The notes under the pieces are model-generated. The model saw only the letters and a list, made by a program, of their open reading frames with translations, was not told the origin of the DNA and did no database searches. Positions 16,616 through 27,814 of a stretch of 64,000 nucleotides of DNA are shown one piece after another. The stretch comes from Pseudomicrostroma phylloplanum (taxonomy: Eukaryota; Basidiomycota; Exobasidiomycetes; Microstromatales): positions 697,078 to 761,077 of the forward strand of contig BCHS01000004.1 in assembly GCA_039545275.1 (NCBI GenBank), in the 5' to 3' direction. A program made the translations under genes and the position numbers. The number at the start of each line of letters is the position of its first letter. The first letter of the stretch is position 1.

Positions 16616-17428
16616 TTATGTGTAGGTCCTCCACATCTTTTGCTTAGCCTTCCACACTTTGTTACGGAAAGAGCGCGACGTACTAGATCGAAGGACGGAG
16701 GGCCGCACCCCTTGAGCGTGCTGCTTTGCATCTTGGCCGAAGAAGAGTGTTTTGTGCTTCCGGAAGTCCATGTCACGAATATGATGAGGAGACCTCATGG
16801 CGCCATTTCTGACATAAGGCTGACTGCAAACGTGCTTCTCCTTCTTGAACCACCCGGTCCAGGTATTCTTCTTGCACTTGGTGAGAGTCCATGTCGGCGA
16901 GAGCTTCTCATCTGCCGTCGGCGAAGAAGGTTGAGAGCTCACAGACTTCGGAGAGGCTTGGAATGAGCCTAAGGAGCTGAGTGAATGATAAGACCAAGCA
17001 GGGGACCCTGGCGAAGCTGGCAGAGACTTCGACTTTCCTGACGGGGGTTTTCCTTTGGTATGCTGTGGAGATGAGGGTTGAGACATAGTCTTAGGTGGCC
17101 CGTGGCGGAATAACGATCTCCAGTGCTGGACCGGCGATGAATGCGGAGGCGATTCATGTACAGATGGAGCAGGGGTGGACGAGGAAGCTCCAGAGGAAGA
17201 TTGGGCGCTTGGCAAGAGAGACCTCCATATACGCATTCCGTTCCTCACGCTTTTTGAGCTGGACGCTCCGTCACCACCCCTCTTGGCGAGCCCGAAACCA
17301 GCGCTTGACGCATCGCCAAGCACCCAGTGTGGATGATGCAGAGCTGGCTCATCTGCGGTTACGAAGGTGATGCTCTGCACAAGTACCATAACAGAGACCG
17401 ACAGGGCAGAAAAGCATCGCAGTCGCAT
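16616..17428 (-). CDS. Family B secreted protein 1 (array)
   Basis: Unrecognised intronless gene of 270 residues. The start at 17428 is preferred to the ATG three codons upstream because MRLR aligns with MRLRLLNT of family B gene 2. Signal-like N terminus MRLRCFSALSVSVMVLVQS. Blocks shared with gene 2: SSPVQHWRSLFRHGPP (near 100), a PSSPQ..K..GK.KSLPASP segment, SPAWSYHSLSSLGSFQASP, TLTKCKKNTWTGWFKKEKH (near 195), and VRPSVLRS near the C terminus. It is basic and Ser/Pro-rich with conserved aromatic positions, which suggests a selected protein and not a chance frame. Function unknown; a secreted effector role is inference. Confidence 0.8.
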   Translation of the reverse strand: MRLRCFSALSVSVMVLVQSITFVTADEPALHHPHWVLGDASSAGFGLAKRGGDGASSSKSVRNGMRIWRSLLPSAQSSSGASSSTPAPSVHESPPHSSPVQHWRSLFRHGPPKTMSQPSSPQHTKGKPPSGKSKSLPASPGSPAWSYHSLSSLGSFQASPKSVSSQPSSPTADEKLSPTWTLTKCKKNTWTGWFKKEKHVCSQPYVRNGAMRSPHHIRDMDFRKHKTLFFGQDAKQHAQGVRPSVLRSSTSRSFRNKVWKAKQKMWRTYT

Positions 17429-17971
17429 AGCGATCACTGGTAAGCTTTGCTAGATCGTCGACGAAGGAGGAGGAAGGCCTGCTTCCCAGATTGAGAGGTC
17501 TAGACGAGGGTGGTGGTGACGAAAGGCATGTAGGGAAGACGAGGGGCTAGGTGTGTGAACGCAGCTGTCACGGATGTGTCCTGCCTGAGCCGTGATGGCA
17601 ATTGCTGTGACTGCAGTCAATTGGTGTGTTGCTGTTGCACCATCTTGACAATGAAAGGAGAGGCCAGGGCTCCTTTGCAGCCGAGTTATGATGCTGCGTT
17701 TGCCCATTTCATGTAGTAGCAACACGTCCCAAGTCGAACGACCGGCGCAACTGGACGAGTTCTCTTTTGTATGCCATGAACATGAACAGCCTCTCGCTCT
17801 CGCTGGTCGAACAGAGCCAGGCACAGGGTGTGCGCAGTAGCTCCAAGTTGCACTGGCAACAGCAGTGATGGCAACAGCAGTGACATTGCACAGGTCAATC
17901 GTTCATCGGTCTCCGGGCCGACCACACCAGGCACCGCAAGTACGAAACTTGGGCAATTTGTCGCCATACAG
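17429..17971. promoter_or_regulatory. Upstream region of family B gene 1
   Basis: The first 100 bases upstream resemble the same stretch upstream of family B gene 2 (compare 17450-17530 with 18840-18905), so promoter and leader were duplicated together with the gene. Minus-strand frames here (for example 17450-17824) owe their apparent protein similarity to this duplication and are not counted as genes. Confidence 0.5.
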
Positions 17972-18808
17972 CTATCCGAACTCCTTCCCCAACTTCTTCA
18001 CAGTCTTGACCATCAGCTTCCTCAGCTTCTGCTTTTGGTGTCCCTCTTCAGAACGCAGAACAGAAGGTCTCACTATTGTGGCATATTGTTTGGCCTTTTT
18101 GCCGTAGAAGAACGTCTTATACTTCCGCGTCTCCTTGTCGTGCAGATGTGCCGGAGATTTGATCTTGTCGTTCTTGTACGTTGGAGCAGCGGTGATGTGT
18201 TTCTCCTTCTTGAACCAGCCGAACCAAGTGTTCCTCTTGGGCTTTGTCAGAGTGTAAGTACCACGCTGCTTCTTCCCTTTCAGTGGGGAAGGAGGTTGAG
18301 ACTTGACTGAGTCGGGAGAAGCTCGGAAAGAGCCCAGGGAGCTGAGCGAGTGATACGACCAGGCGGGCGTGGCCGGCGAAGTCGGCAACGACTTTGCTCT
18401 TCCCATCGATTTCTGTTTGCTGTTCTGAGGGGATGATGGCTCAGACTTAGTTTGAGGCGGGCCATGGCGGAAGAGCGACCTCCAATGTTGTACCGGCGAA
18501 GAGTACAGAGGCTCTTTGAACTTGTGCCATGGGACTGGAGGTGGGGTGGTTGGGGCGGAGGCCGAGGTGGGAGAAGGAGAGCTCGTGAAAAACGGCCTCC
18601 ATGGTCTAGGCGGGTCCTTGGTCCCTGAAGTAGAGGCTCCCGGATCTCCACCTCTCCTGAGAAGCTCATGAGGGGCGATAGGACCGTCCTGAAGGAGGCT
18701 TGGAGGTCCAGCCAGCAACATCATCGGGGATCTTGTGGCAGAGAAGGTGACATTGTGCGCGAGCACAACGCCCAAGAGTGCTAAGGTATTGAGCAGGCGC
18801 AACCGCAT
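17972..18808 (-). CDS. Family B secreted protein 2 (array)
   Basis: Unrecognised intronless gene of 278 residues. The start at 18808 gives the signal peptide MRLRLLNTLALLGVVLAHN, aligned with gene 1; the open frame extends 38 codons upstream through duplicated leader sequence. Ordered blocks: HELLRRGGDPG, SSPVQHWRSLFRHGPP, AKSLPTSP, TPAWSYHSLSSLGSF, TYTLTKPKRNTWFGWFKKEKH (in two parts), VRPSVLRSEE, and a Lys-rich C terminus. The paralogues keep aromatic and basic residues while spacer regions vary, which fits short conserved motifs in a disordered protein. Confidence 0.82.
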   Translation of the reverse strand: MRLRLLNTLALLGVVLAHNVTFSATRSPMMLLAGPPSLLQDGPIAPHELLRRGGDPGASTSGTKDPPRPWRPFFTSSPSPTSASAPTTPPPVPWHKFKEPLYSSPVQHWRSLFRHGPPQTKSEPSSPQNSKQKSMGRAKSLPTSPATPAWSYHSLSSLGSFRASPDSVKSQPPSPLKGKKQRGTYTLTKPKRNTWFGWFKKEKHITAAPTYKNDKIKSPAHLHDKETRKYKTFFYGKKAKQYATIVRPSVLRSEEGHQKQKLRKLMVKTVKKLGKEFG

Positions 18809-19111
18809 TGTGGTGACTGGCAAGTGCTCAAGTTTGCAAAGGAAGGTCGGCGAAGATGGAAGTCCAGCTTTCCAGCGTGAGAGTTCGAGGAGGCGAAGGT
18901 GGCGAAAGAACGAGGTGATCAAACAGAGGCCAGAGGCTTTAAAGTAGAGACGTCACTTCTGTTCCCCCCCGAATCGTGGGGGCAAATTGCGCTCAGAACA
19001 TGCAACGGTAATGTTGCTAAGGTCATGCCGTAGCAAACAGGCAGGGCTGCAATGAACGGCGCGGCAACCCGGTGTTAGGTTTCGCCACAAGAATTGGGAG
19101 CAGCGTAACCC
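18809..19111. other. Upstream region of family B gene 2
   Basis: About 300 bases holding the duplicated leader segment near 18840-18905 and a run of Cs near 18963. No gene or clear TATA box is seen. Confidence 0.45.
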
Positions 19112-19579
19112 TCACTGCTGTTTCCTCCAAAAGACGCCCGTCCCACCCCGACTCAACACTTTTTCCCTCAGTCTCGCCCACGCAGTGTGCACCACGGGAT
19201 CCCAGACTAGCTTCGGCTTGTTTGTCTCCTTCTTGAACCAGCCCATCTTCTTTCCCCGAGGCGAAGGGACTAGCAGGACTGGAGAAGGAGGTCCGCCAGA
19301 TTTGGGCGAAGGAGGCTGCGTGCGGGTGGGCGACCTTGCTGGGGAGGATGGAGCGGAGGAGAGAGGGGAGAAGTGGGTGGGGGAGCCTTGGCTGGGGGAT
19401 ATATGGCCGGGGAAGGCCTCGCCAATTGAGGGGAGCATCAACCTCGTCTGAGGCGCCTTCCCCTCCGAAGACAGGCTGGGGCTACTGTAGGAACCAGTCC
19501 CAGACGATTGGCCTGCATGCATGCCTCTCACTGCTTGAGCTATCAAGAGAAACCCTATGGCCAAGCTGATCAGTTTCAT
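19112..19579 (-). CDS. Family B-related secreted protein 3 (array end)
   Basis: Unrecognised intronless gene of 155 residues with signal peptide MKLISLAIGFLLIAQAVRG. The body is Ser/Pro-rich (PSSPARSPTRTQPPSPKSGG) and then shows MGWFKKETNKPK near residue 112, matching the GWFKKEKH block of family B genes 1 and 2. It lacks the HWRSLFRHGPP and SYHSLSSLGSF blocks, so it is a short or truncated relative. The tail AWARLREKVLSRGG is basic. It is the outermost gene of the minus-strand array. Confidence 0.7.
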   Translation of the reverse strand: MKLISLAIGFLLIAQAVRGMHAGQSSGTGSYSSPSLSSEGKAPQTRLMLPSIGEAFPGHISPSQGSPTHFSPLSSAPSSPARSPTRTQPPSPKSGGPPSPVLLVPSPRGKKMGWFKKETNKPKLVWDPVVHTAWARLREKVLSRGGTGVFWRKQQ

Positions 19580-20018
19580 CCTCGTGTTCGATGCCGAGTT
19601 TGGTCTCGTGTTGAGGTAGCGCAGGGAAGAAGAAGTCCGGCTTCAATGTCAATGGCACTCTCGCGCGCTATACCACGGTAAGGGATACGCTTCTGCAGTT
19701 GAGCGACGAAGTCTCCCAGCGGATAAAAGGGCCTTGGTCCTGAGCATTTCCCCCGGAAGGAAGCAAACGTTTCGTCCTCCTTTGCTCCTTGCTGATGCCA
19801 TTCTAGCTGTGCAGTGTTACCACGATCGTTGGGCGTGTGCACTCCGGTGACAAGACCGCAAAGCAAAGACGACGCGAATGCTTTTTGCCGTGCCAGTCTG
19901 AGAAACTATGGCAGCCTTCCTTTGTGATGTGCGACGGTCCAGTCTACAGTAGGCGAGACCGAAGGGATACACAAGCATACTTTCATACTACATGCATCTC
20001 CTTGATCTTACTCGTTCT
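19580..20018. other. Intergenic, array boundary
   Basis: Separates the secreted-protein array from the stop of the Zn2Cys6 gene. No repeat, mobile element or gene seen. Confidence 0.45.
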
Positions 20019-23000
20019 CTATTTGTCTAGTCCTACAGGAGCATCCCTCCCAGTGAGATCGCTCACAGCAACGTTTGTAGGCAGATCAAACCCCGAGAGG
20101 AACTGCAAGAAGTCCTCCTGCCAAGCATCCGATCTCTGCTCACCTCCCTTCCCTCCTCCTTCTGCTCCCACCCCACCGCCGGAAGGAAGTTGACCTCCTA
20201 GGTGAGCAGACATGGCGCTCGTCTGGAAGTCCGCTGTATCGTTCTCTGCCATTTCGAAGAGCTTGAAGAAGTCCAAATTGACGTCTTCCGTTCCGAACCC
20301 GCCGGATCCGGTGCCTAGGATGCCATTGGCATCGCCGTAATTGACCTCGGCGTTGCTGTGCGAGAAGGGATCGGGGAGAGACGGCATGCGGTCTCGACCT
20401 GGAGAGTTGTAGCTCTGGAAAGTCGAGCCAGAGCCAGAAGCTAGCGGCCAAGAGGTGTCGGATGTACCGAAGCCTTGTGCCGTCACACTCCCTGTGCTTC
20501 CCAAGAGACGCTGAGCGAAGTGCGAGTAGGCCGCATTGGGGCCGTTCGGCGATTGCGCCAGACTGTGGCTCCCTCCCAGTCCTCCATTCGGCTTCCAATG
20601 CTCCAGGGTGAACATCGTAGGAGACGTAACACCTGAACCGGGCCGGCTCGAGGTAAGAGAGCGTGTCGATGCACCAGCACTCGGGCGATTGTTGCTTGCT
20701 GCGCCACCAGCTTGCCAAGGGTACAAGGCTGGACCGTTCGTACGAGGATGAACACTAGCAGGAGCACCTTGTAGACCGGAGAAATTGGTGACACCAGCAG
20801 AGGCGACATTGTACGATCCTCCAAGTCCGCTAGAGGCCTGGACATGGGTGGACTCATGGCGCTCGTGGGAGACCGGAGAGGTGCTGTGCAGGCCGGAAGG
20901 TGAGAGCGTGGTCGACGCTGGTGGTACAGAGTAGCCCGGTTGTTCTTGAGTAGCCGAGGACCCTGTTTCGTTCGAGGTCTGCTGATCCTTGACAGCCCAC
21001 TGCTGCATCCGCACTCTCTGCTCCTCGTTCAGAGCAGGCAACAGCCTCGTTGCAATGCGTTGCAAGACTCTCCATGCCTTCTTGAAGACAGATGAGCAAT
21101 ACCTGTCGTCAAACGCCATCGCCATCATCGACGCTGTTCTTTCGATCAAGCCAGCATCTGGCAGAAGGTCCTTGACATTTTGTGTGACGTGCCATACCGT
21201 CAGCAGGAAAGTAACAGAGCTCATGAAAGCTTGAGTGAAGACGAAGACCATGTTGTTCAGATGCCCGCCCTCGTACAGGTCCAGCACAGTGGTCAAGCAA
21301 GCTCGAGCGTGGGCAGTACACTGCGGTCGCAGCATATTGTAGAGGAAAGGATCGGGCAGAAAGGGCTTGAGAATGTAGAGACGAATGTCATGTCGGCCAC
21401 AGGAGACGATGCCTGCTTGTAGCTTGTAGGGACTTGTGGAGAGGTCTTGCAGGTGTTCAGGCGTCTCAGCGACCCACTCATCCAGACGCTTGCAGAGTTG
21501 TGCCATAGCCTTGTACTCGGGCTTCTTGGAGGATGAGGCTTTGGTACCCTTGGCCTTGTCTTTGCTTCCCTCTCCCGCCTTGTCATCTTCACGCGAGCCA
21601 TCCTGCTCGCCGCCAGAGTCTACCGGACCGACTCCAGGATGAGCCAGCCAATCAGGCTGACCGCTGGTCCTCCTATGGGAGTAGAGTATTTTGACGACAT
21701 CGTGTACTAGGAGGTTGAGCTTGACCATATGACGGAAGCCAGATGCCACACCGGATCTCGGTAGCCTGATCTCCCCAGCCTTGGACTCAGTCTTGATCTC
21801 GTCCGCCGGACGTGATGGAGTTGCAATAGGCTGTCCGCTGATCTCGCATTCCAACAACTCTTCGTCAGAGACGTCCAAAGGTAGATGGACATTGCAATCC
21901 TCCAATTGGAGCGCATTCGGCCTCCCTAGGCACACGGCGAAGATGCAGTCCAAAATGAATGTCGACCAGAAGGTCCGCCTTCGCATCTCCTGGTCAAAGG
22001 GAGTAAAGTCTGCATTCGCTCGCTCCTGGTGTAGGCCAATGTCCTGGAGAGCTCGAATGGCTGTGCCTAGAATGGTCCACGAGGACCCTGGCCCGATACT
22101 GGCATGCATGAATGTCGCAGTCAAGAGGAGGACTTGAACGTTGATGAGACTGGCCGCAAACGCTTGATGATACAGTCTGCTACCAGCTGCCCAGTGGTCG
22201 CCTGCAGAGAAGGGATCTTCTGGATCTGCCAGCACTCGAGGGTCATTGGAGAACCTCGAGGAGATCGTCATGATACAAAATACAAGCCCCCTGAAAGCAG
22301 TGTCGTGAGAAGCTCTGCCGCTCTTGATGTCTCGCCGGAAGGTGGGAGGATGAATGATGGGCAAGAGTGGGTGAAGATGTGGGAAGTAGATGTCATCGAG
22401 GAGATGGAGTACCAAGTCATTCGATGGCAGCATGTACCTCGTGAACCATTCGTCCGAACAGATGTCGTCTCGGCCAACAGCCACAGTGTTCTTCCTCCTG
22501 AGCAGATGGACCCATTCTCGAGAGTTGTTCGGATACAAAGACTGGGTGCTTGTCATAGTCTTGCGCTTGTTCGGTGTAGAAGTAAGACTTGTCGCTGGCC
22601 CGCCTCGGTTGAAGCCAGAGGAGGGTGGTCTCATCGCCCCCGGACGGTTGCTGCCTCTGACAAAGATATCTCTATCTGACAAGGCTCCTGCTCCTTCATC
22701 GGCAGCGGCGGCTCCAGCTCCGTTGCTCTTTTGCTCCGGCGGCGGACTGAGCGAAGGTGGACGACTGTCAAGGGCGTGAAAATGGCTAAGCGTTGAGCTT
22801 CGGCCATAGAACCTCGGCCTGCCGTCTTCCAAGTCAGGAACCATGGGACCGATGCGCGCTCCGGCATGGAACGGACCACCGAGGGAACGTATGGAAGGAA
22901 GGCTTGGCCGAGATGCTGCTGGCAAAGGCGGAAGAATGGTTGCCACCTCGAATGCTGAGGGACCAAGACGGGGTCCCGCCGGAGCGTTCCCCGCAAGGAT

Positions 23001-23901
23001 GTTAGAAGGCCTGCGCAAGTCTCCGAAGGCAGGTTGGGGCGGGGCTGGCCGTGGCGCCCTCTCCAGCTCTGTCCAGTCTTCATCTGGATGTCGACTGCTG
23101 CCACTAGGACCAGTGATGTTGAGCTGGCCCTTCTCGTACTCCTCGGCTAGATGAGGAGCCACAGTCCGAAGCGCTGCGAGGAGCGTTTCAGCTTTGGACT
23201 CGAGGATCTCGTACTTGCCTCGCGAGCGATCTTGATCGGCAGAGAAGGTACACTTGTAGTTGTATGCTGTGCAATTGTCGCACTGTCAGGTCAAGAGATA
23301 GAGAATCTCGTTCAGTCTGGATCTTTGGTTCCTGTGATTCTTCTCGCAAAACACTTACAGTGGATGTAGCATTGGGCAGACCCCTACACTTGACTTTCTT
23401 CCTCCTACACGTGTCACAGGCAACTACAACCCTCCTCCGCCTCTTCTTCTTATCGCCGCCTCCATCTCCTTCATCATCATCATCCCCATCTAGCGCGGCT
23501 GTCGGACTCTTTTTGCCTTGAGCTTCCTTCCCCTTCCTCTTTGCCTTTGCGCCGCTTGCGCCGCTTGCGCCGGCTTGACTGCCTGCCTGATGTTGGGAGC
23601 GGACAGACCCAGTGGAAGAAGCCGCGGGGGACAGGCCGCTGGCCACACTCGTGCCATTAGCCGGCGCTACCTGAGTGGTTGCATATGGGTCCACGGAGTA
23701 GTATGGCTGGTTCGAACCAGAAGGGAAGAAGAGTTGTGCAGGCGATGATGATGAAGCAGAAGGAGAGGGTCCTGCAACTTGTTGAGCAGGCCTGCTGGCA
23801 TTCCCGTTGCTGTGACTCCGGTTGTTGCTGGAAGAGAAGTTGAGCGAGGCGAGGATATGCGCCGGATGGGTGGACGAGAAAGTGGGCGAATCCTGGGACA
23901 T
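20019..23901 (-). CDS. Zn2Cys6 transcription factor with fungal-specific TF domain
   Basis: Nuclear DNA-binding regulator. Two exons (23901-23359, 23282-20019) join in phase 0 and give 1,268 residues. The intron falls inside the zinc cluster: the first three cysteines are Cys162, Cys165 and Cys172 (CDTCRRKKVKC), and the second exon starts with Cys182, then Cys185 and Cys192 (CDNCTAYNYKC). Spacing C-x2-C-x6-C-x9-C-x2-C-x6-C fits the family exactly. A linker GKYEILESKAETLLAALR follows, as in XlnR-like factors. The middle holds the fungal TF domain (DIYFPHLHPLLPIIHPPTF, RALQDIGLHQERANADF, RRRTFWSTFILDCIFAVCLGRP). The N and C termini are low-complexity Ser/Gly/Pro. It borders the secreted-protein array, but a regulatory link is only a guess. 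Confidence 0.93.
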
Positions 23902-24478
23902 GGTGGCAGGAGCAGAGCCTCCGATGAGGTGATGTATTTGGCTGGCTCTCCGGACACAGATACGCCGGTGGCGAGTTCAGTCTAGGCCGGAGAGGATTGT
24001 GTCAACCCACGACAAAGATTGACAAGGATGGATGAGCAATCAGAGACCACGGGAAGCTCGACCTGCCTGCCTGCCGGCCGGGACACTAGGCTCGGAAACG
24101 GCCACGAGGTTCTGCGACACCGCTGAAGCGGCTAGCAGCGCGAGCTGTCGGTGTTGCTCTTACCGATTCAGCATACGAGGGAACCCTGCCAGCGCACAAT
24201 GAGAGGATGGGAACAGTCGATGCGATCTGCACTTAGTGAAGGGCGGAGGATGCAGGAGCAGAGGAGATGCGGGGTAGCAAGATCTGAAGAAGCCCTCCTC
24301 TCCATGATAGCCGGACCATTCCAACTCCGCTTCCCTGATGGCCGGTCCGGCCGCAAGAGCAATACCAACCAGGGTGATGACGATGAAGCGCAGATACACA
24401 AGACAGGATACGAGAAAGGGGCAGCAGAGGTACGTAGACACGGTAGAATGATTTGCACGGGAGCAATGATTACAGGCC
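23902..24478. other. Intergenic, promoter of Zn2Cys6 gene
   Basis: Upstream of the transcription-factor start and downstream of the PRP46 stop. Three-frame minus-strand open reading near 24160-24516 has no domain and overlaps the PRP46 3' end. Nothing else is seen. Confidence 0.45.
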
Positions 24479-26187
24479 TCAGCTTTCCTCCTTCCACACC
24501 TTGATGGACTTGTCACAGCATCCTGTCAGCAGCCTGGTGCCTGTCCGATCAAACGTCGAGGCCATGACGCCAGATTCAGCATCAAGGGAGCCTGGCTGCG
24601 GGATATCGTCAAGGGTCTGGAAAGGTATGCCAGAGGTATAATCGAAGAACTGCACAGAGATGAAAGGTGGAGGGTTAGATTGCAAGCTCATGTGACTGGT
24701 ATGTTTCCGGAACCAGTCAGACTCACCTTCATGCTGCCGTTGTCACCACCAGAGAATAGGACTCCGTCTGCGTTGACGCTCATCGTGTTCACAATCGTCT
24801 CGTGAGCCATGTTGCCAAAGAGAGTCCCTTCAGGGCAGACCCATGTCTTGATGTTGTTACCTCCCGCAGATCCAGAGGCGAACGAGACTGAGAAAGAGCA
24901 AGGGCTGAGTCTGTGTCAGTATCGAGCGCACCTACATCCTCTTTGTGAGTACTCACACTTTGTCGGATGTGTCGCAATCGCCCTGACGCTCTTCTTGTGA
25001 TGAGTCAAGGTCGTCATCGACTTGCCTGCTGCCAAATCCCACAGCCGTACAGTGCTATCCATACTTCCGGTGATGACCTGAGGATCGCTGTCTTGACATT
25101 GTACGCTAGCAACAGTCCCAGTATGCCCTGACAGAACGTGTACCTGCGCTCTTGTCCGCATGTCCCACACCCTGGCGGAAGCATCACGACCGGCTGTGAC
25201 TAGGACATCGAGTGTAGGATGCAGCGCTAGCGAGTAGATGCCGGACAAATGGCCGTGATACTGTCTTATCACCTTGTTCTGCTCCAAATCCCAACATTTC
25301 ACCATCTTGTCTTCACCGCAACTGAAGAGGTAGGGGTGACGATCGCTTACTGCTAGACCTCTCACCGCCGAGATATGTCCAGTGAGGGAAAGCTTTAACT
25401 CTCCGGAGGCCAAATCCCAGATCTACGGAAGACAAGGCGATGGGGGTACATGAGTACGGTCGTTCTCTCTGCCATGGACTCTTTCCGTACTCACCTTGAT
25501 CATTCGGTCTCCTGCTCCCGTAGCGAACCACTGATTTCCCGGATCGACTGCAATGGCGCGTACCCAGCCCAAGTGACCAGCAATGACCCTGCTAAGCTTC
25601 CAACGAGGATGATATACCTCTGGCTTGGCTACATTGTCCAGCTGTCTCCGCTTGAGCTGCAAGGCCATGCTAAGAGAAGAGCTGCGATCATATTCGCCTG
25701 GGGGTGGGAGCTTTTGATCCGAGTGTTTGATCAGCGCTCCTCCATTGGCTGACGGCGGAGGGGCGACAGATGGACCTGGTGTGGCGCCATTTGAGCCTCT
25801 CTTCTTCTCGATGTCCTCAATCCATTCCGACTCCAGCGTATTGCTGCCTGCCGTCCCATCGTCTCTTCCCTTGCCCTTGGCCGGTCTGCCAGGGCCCGCC
25901 TGATTGAGCTGCTGGGACTGAATGGCCGGATGGAGAATGGTAGCGTCCCCATATTCCCCCACGATCTTGCTTGCAAGGTGAGCCTTCGAAGATTCTTCGA
26001 AAGCAGATGAACGCGAAGTGGGGATTGCAGAGAAGGGAGAAGAGGATGAGGCAAAGAGAGACTGCGTCCGCGAAGCCGAGGAGGCGAGCAGCGAGGAGAG
26101 GGAAGGCAGAGAAGGGCCGGTCGAGCTGCTGGCCTCAGCGGTAGAAGAGGCCGAGCCGTTGACTTGCGGATGGATCTCGGCCGCCAT
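24479..26187 (-). CDS. PRP46: PRP46/PLRG1 pre-mRNA splicing factor (WD40)
   Basis: WD-repeat subunit of the Prp19 complex (NTC), needed for spliceosome activation. Four exons (26187-25495, 25422-24957, 24887-24727, 24649-24479) join in phases 0, 1 and 0 and give 496 residues. The N-terminal 190 residues are low-complexity. The WD40 propeller starts at [20 protein letters not shown] and continues with [36 protein letters not shown] and [13 protein letters not shown], each followed by a WD-type dipeptide. The family-specific block [20 protein letters not shown] spans the third junction, and the end is [11 protein letters not shown]. It shares a 291-base divergent promoter with TFIIS. Confidence 0.95.
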
Positions 26188-26478
26188 GTTGGTTCTACGA
26201 AGGTGAGCCTGGCGGTGGTTGCTGATGTGGTATGCGGATACAGACGATCCTCCGAGGTTCCAGGAAGAAGGCGTCCGTCCGTCAGTGGGCGGCGGTCCGT
26301 CGCCTGAGAGGTTGACACTCCGCGCGGTCCGGCAGGCGAGACGTGAGGCGCCTCGTACGATACGGCCGAGCTATGGATCTTTCCTTGCTACGCCTCCTTC
26401 CATCCTCACCATACTCAACTCCCTCCCTTCGGACATATACCCCCACTTCGTCTTGACAGGGCTTGTCTGATCTCGAAG
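26188..26478. promoter_or_regulatory. Divergent promoter of PRP46 and TFIIS
   Basis: 291 bases between the two start codons, so both core promoters must lie here. No clear TATA box is seen on either side. Confidence 0.6.
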
Positions 26479-27814
26479 ATGCCATCAGCTACAGCTCTGT
26501 CGGTCAATGAGATCAGGACGCTCCACAAGGAGCTCGGCAAGGCGATGACGGATGAGTCCGAGAAGGACATTCTGTCTCTTCTCGCCAAGCTCAAGGAAGG
26601 GGTTGTACCGACAGAGGATCTCATCAGAGTGAGTGACATTGGGGATCGAGCCACACAGAGGTAAGCGAGGCTGATCATGTTGCCTCCCCACCTTCTTCCA
26701 GACTACAAAGATTGGGCAGATTGTGGGAAAGCTGAGGACAAACTCGTCTTCATCGGTAGCGAGTCAAGCCAAGGCGCTGGTGCAGGGCTGGAAGGCCATC
26801 ATCGACAAGGAGCGGGCCCAAAAAGGAGGGGACAAGGGGAAGACGACGCCGACCTCAGCAAAAGCAACGCCTCCAGCTGGCAAGGCTTCTGCAGGTGCTA
26901 CGCCTCCAGTGTCATCGGTCGGTAGCGCCAGTCCGGCCCCCAGCTCAGCTGCCCAAGAAGCCAATGCTTCCCCAGCCACAACAGTCAAACCTTCCGCGCC
27001 TCTTGCGGGCAAAGCGCCGGACTTTGAGATCCTGAGAGAGAAGACGAGGAACGCCTGTTTGAAGCTCATCTTTGACGCTCTGAAGCTGGCAGATGTGAAA
27101 GAAATCTGTGAGTACGGACTGCTGAGCGGTGGCGACCCCAGGATGATCCCAGTCGCTGTTACTCATTTCCTCGCCTTGCGACTGCCCTCCCAGCTGACTC
27201 ACAATTGTTCTCATTGGCGTTGCAAATTGAGAGCTCGGTATACAAGAAGTTCTGCGCAACAGAGGATGTGGTCAACGCCGACTACCGCAACAAGATGAGA
27301 AGCCTGAGTCTGAACCTCAAGGACAAGAACAACCCACAGTTCCGTCGCAAGGTTGTCGAAGGCAGAGTAGATGCGACCAAGTTGGTGGATCTGACTCCCG
27401 CAGAGATGGCCTCTGAGGAGCGTCTGGCTGAGATCCGAACGCTCGAGCAGCAGAACATGCTTGTTGCGCAGAGTGCCGCTGAATTGGAGGCGGAGACGGA
27501 TGCCTTCAAGTGTGGGCGATGCAAGCAGAGGAAATGCCGCTACTACCAGAAGCAGACTCGAAGTGCTGATGAGCCGATGTGAGTGGGATTGTGAGAAGAC
27601 GCGCTTCCTTGCCCGCCGCTCACTTGCTAACGTCCACCTGCCTTGGTCTTTTCCCTCCGCTAGGACGACCTTTGTCACTTGCACGAATTGCAACAACAAG
27701 GTGAGTGGGCAGTCGTCGAGCTCTCCTCTACCCGTGTTTCTTCAGCATGCTGACCAGTTCGCCCTTGCTTCATTGCCTCTGTCTGGTACCTCACGTTCAG
27801 TGGAAGTTCTGTTG
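26479..27814 (+). CDS. DST1: Transcription elongation factor TFIIS
   Basis: Rescues arrested RNA polymerase II by stimulating cleavage of the nascent RNA. Five exons (26479-26628, 26702-27107, 27194-27578, 27664-27700, 27800-27814) join in phase and give 330 residues. The last exon is 15 bases and encodes only WKFC plus the stop. Domains: N-terminal LW domain (ELGKAMTDESEKDILSLLAKL, TTKIGQIVGKLR), a Ser/Thr/Ala/Pro linker, the polymerase-binding central domain (REKTRNACLKLIFDALK, EIESSVYKKF split by the second intron, DYRNKMRSLSLNLKDKNNP), and a zinc ribbon (CGRCKQRKC...CTNCNNKWKFC) with the invariant acidic loop RSADEP. Confidence 0.95.

Noticed and set aside
17450..17824. Minus-strand frame of 124 codons resembling the N-terminal extension of family B gene 2
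   Set aside because: The likeness comes from duplicated promoter and leader DNA; it is out of place for a protein and has no signal peptide.
11180..19579. Idea that the array is a secondary-metabolite or RiPP biosynthetic cluster
   Set aside because: No synthase, oxidase, transporter or tailoring enzyme lies within it; every gene codes for a signal-peptide protein.
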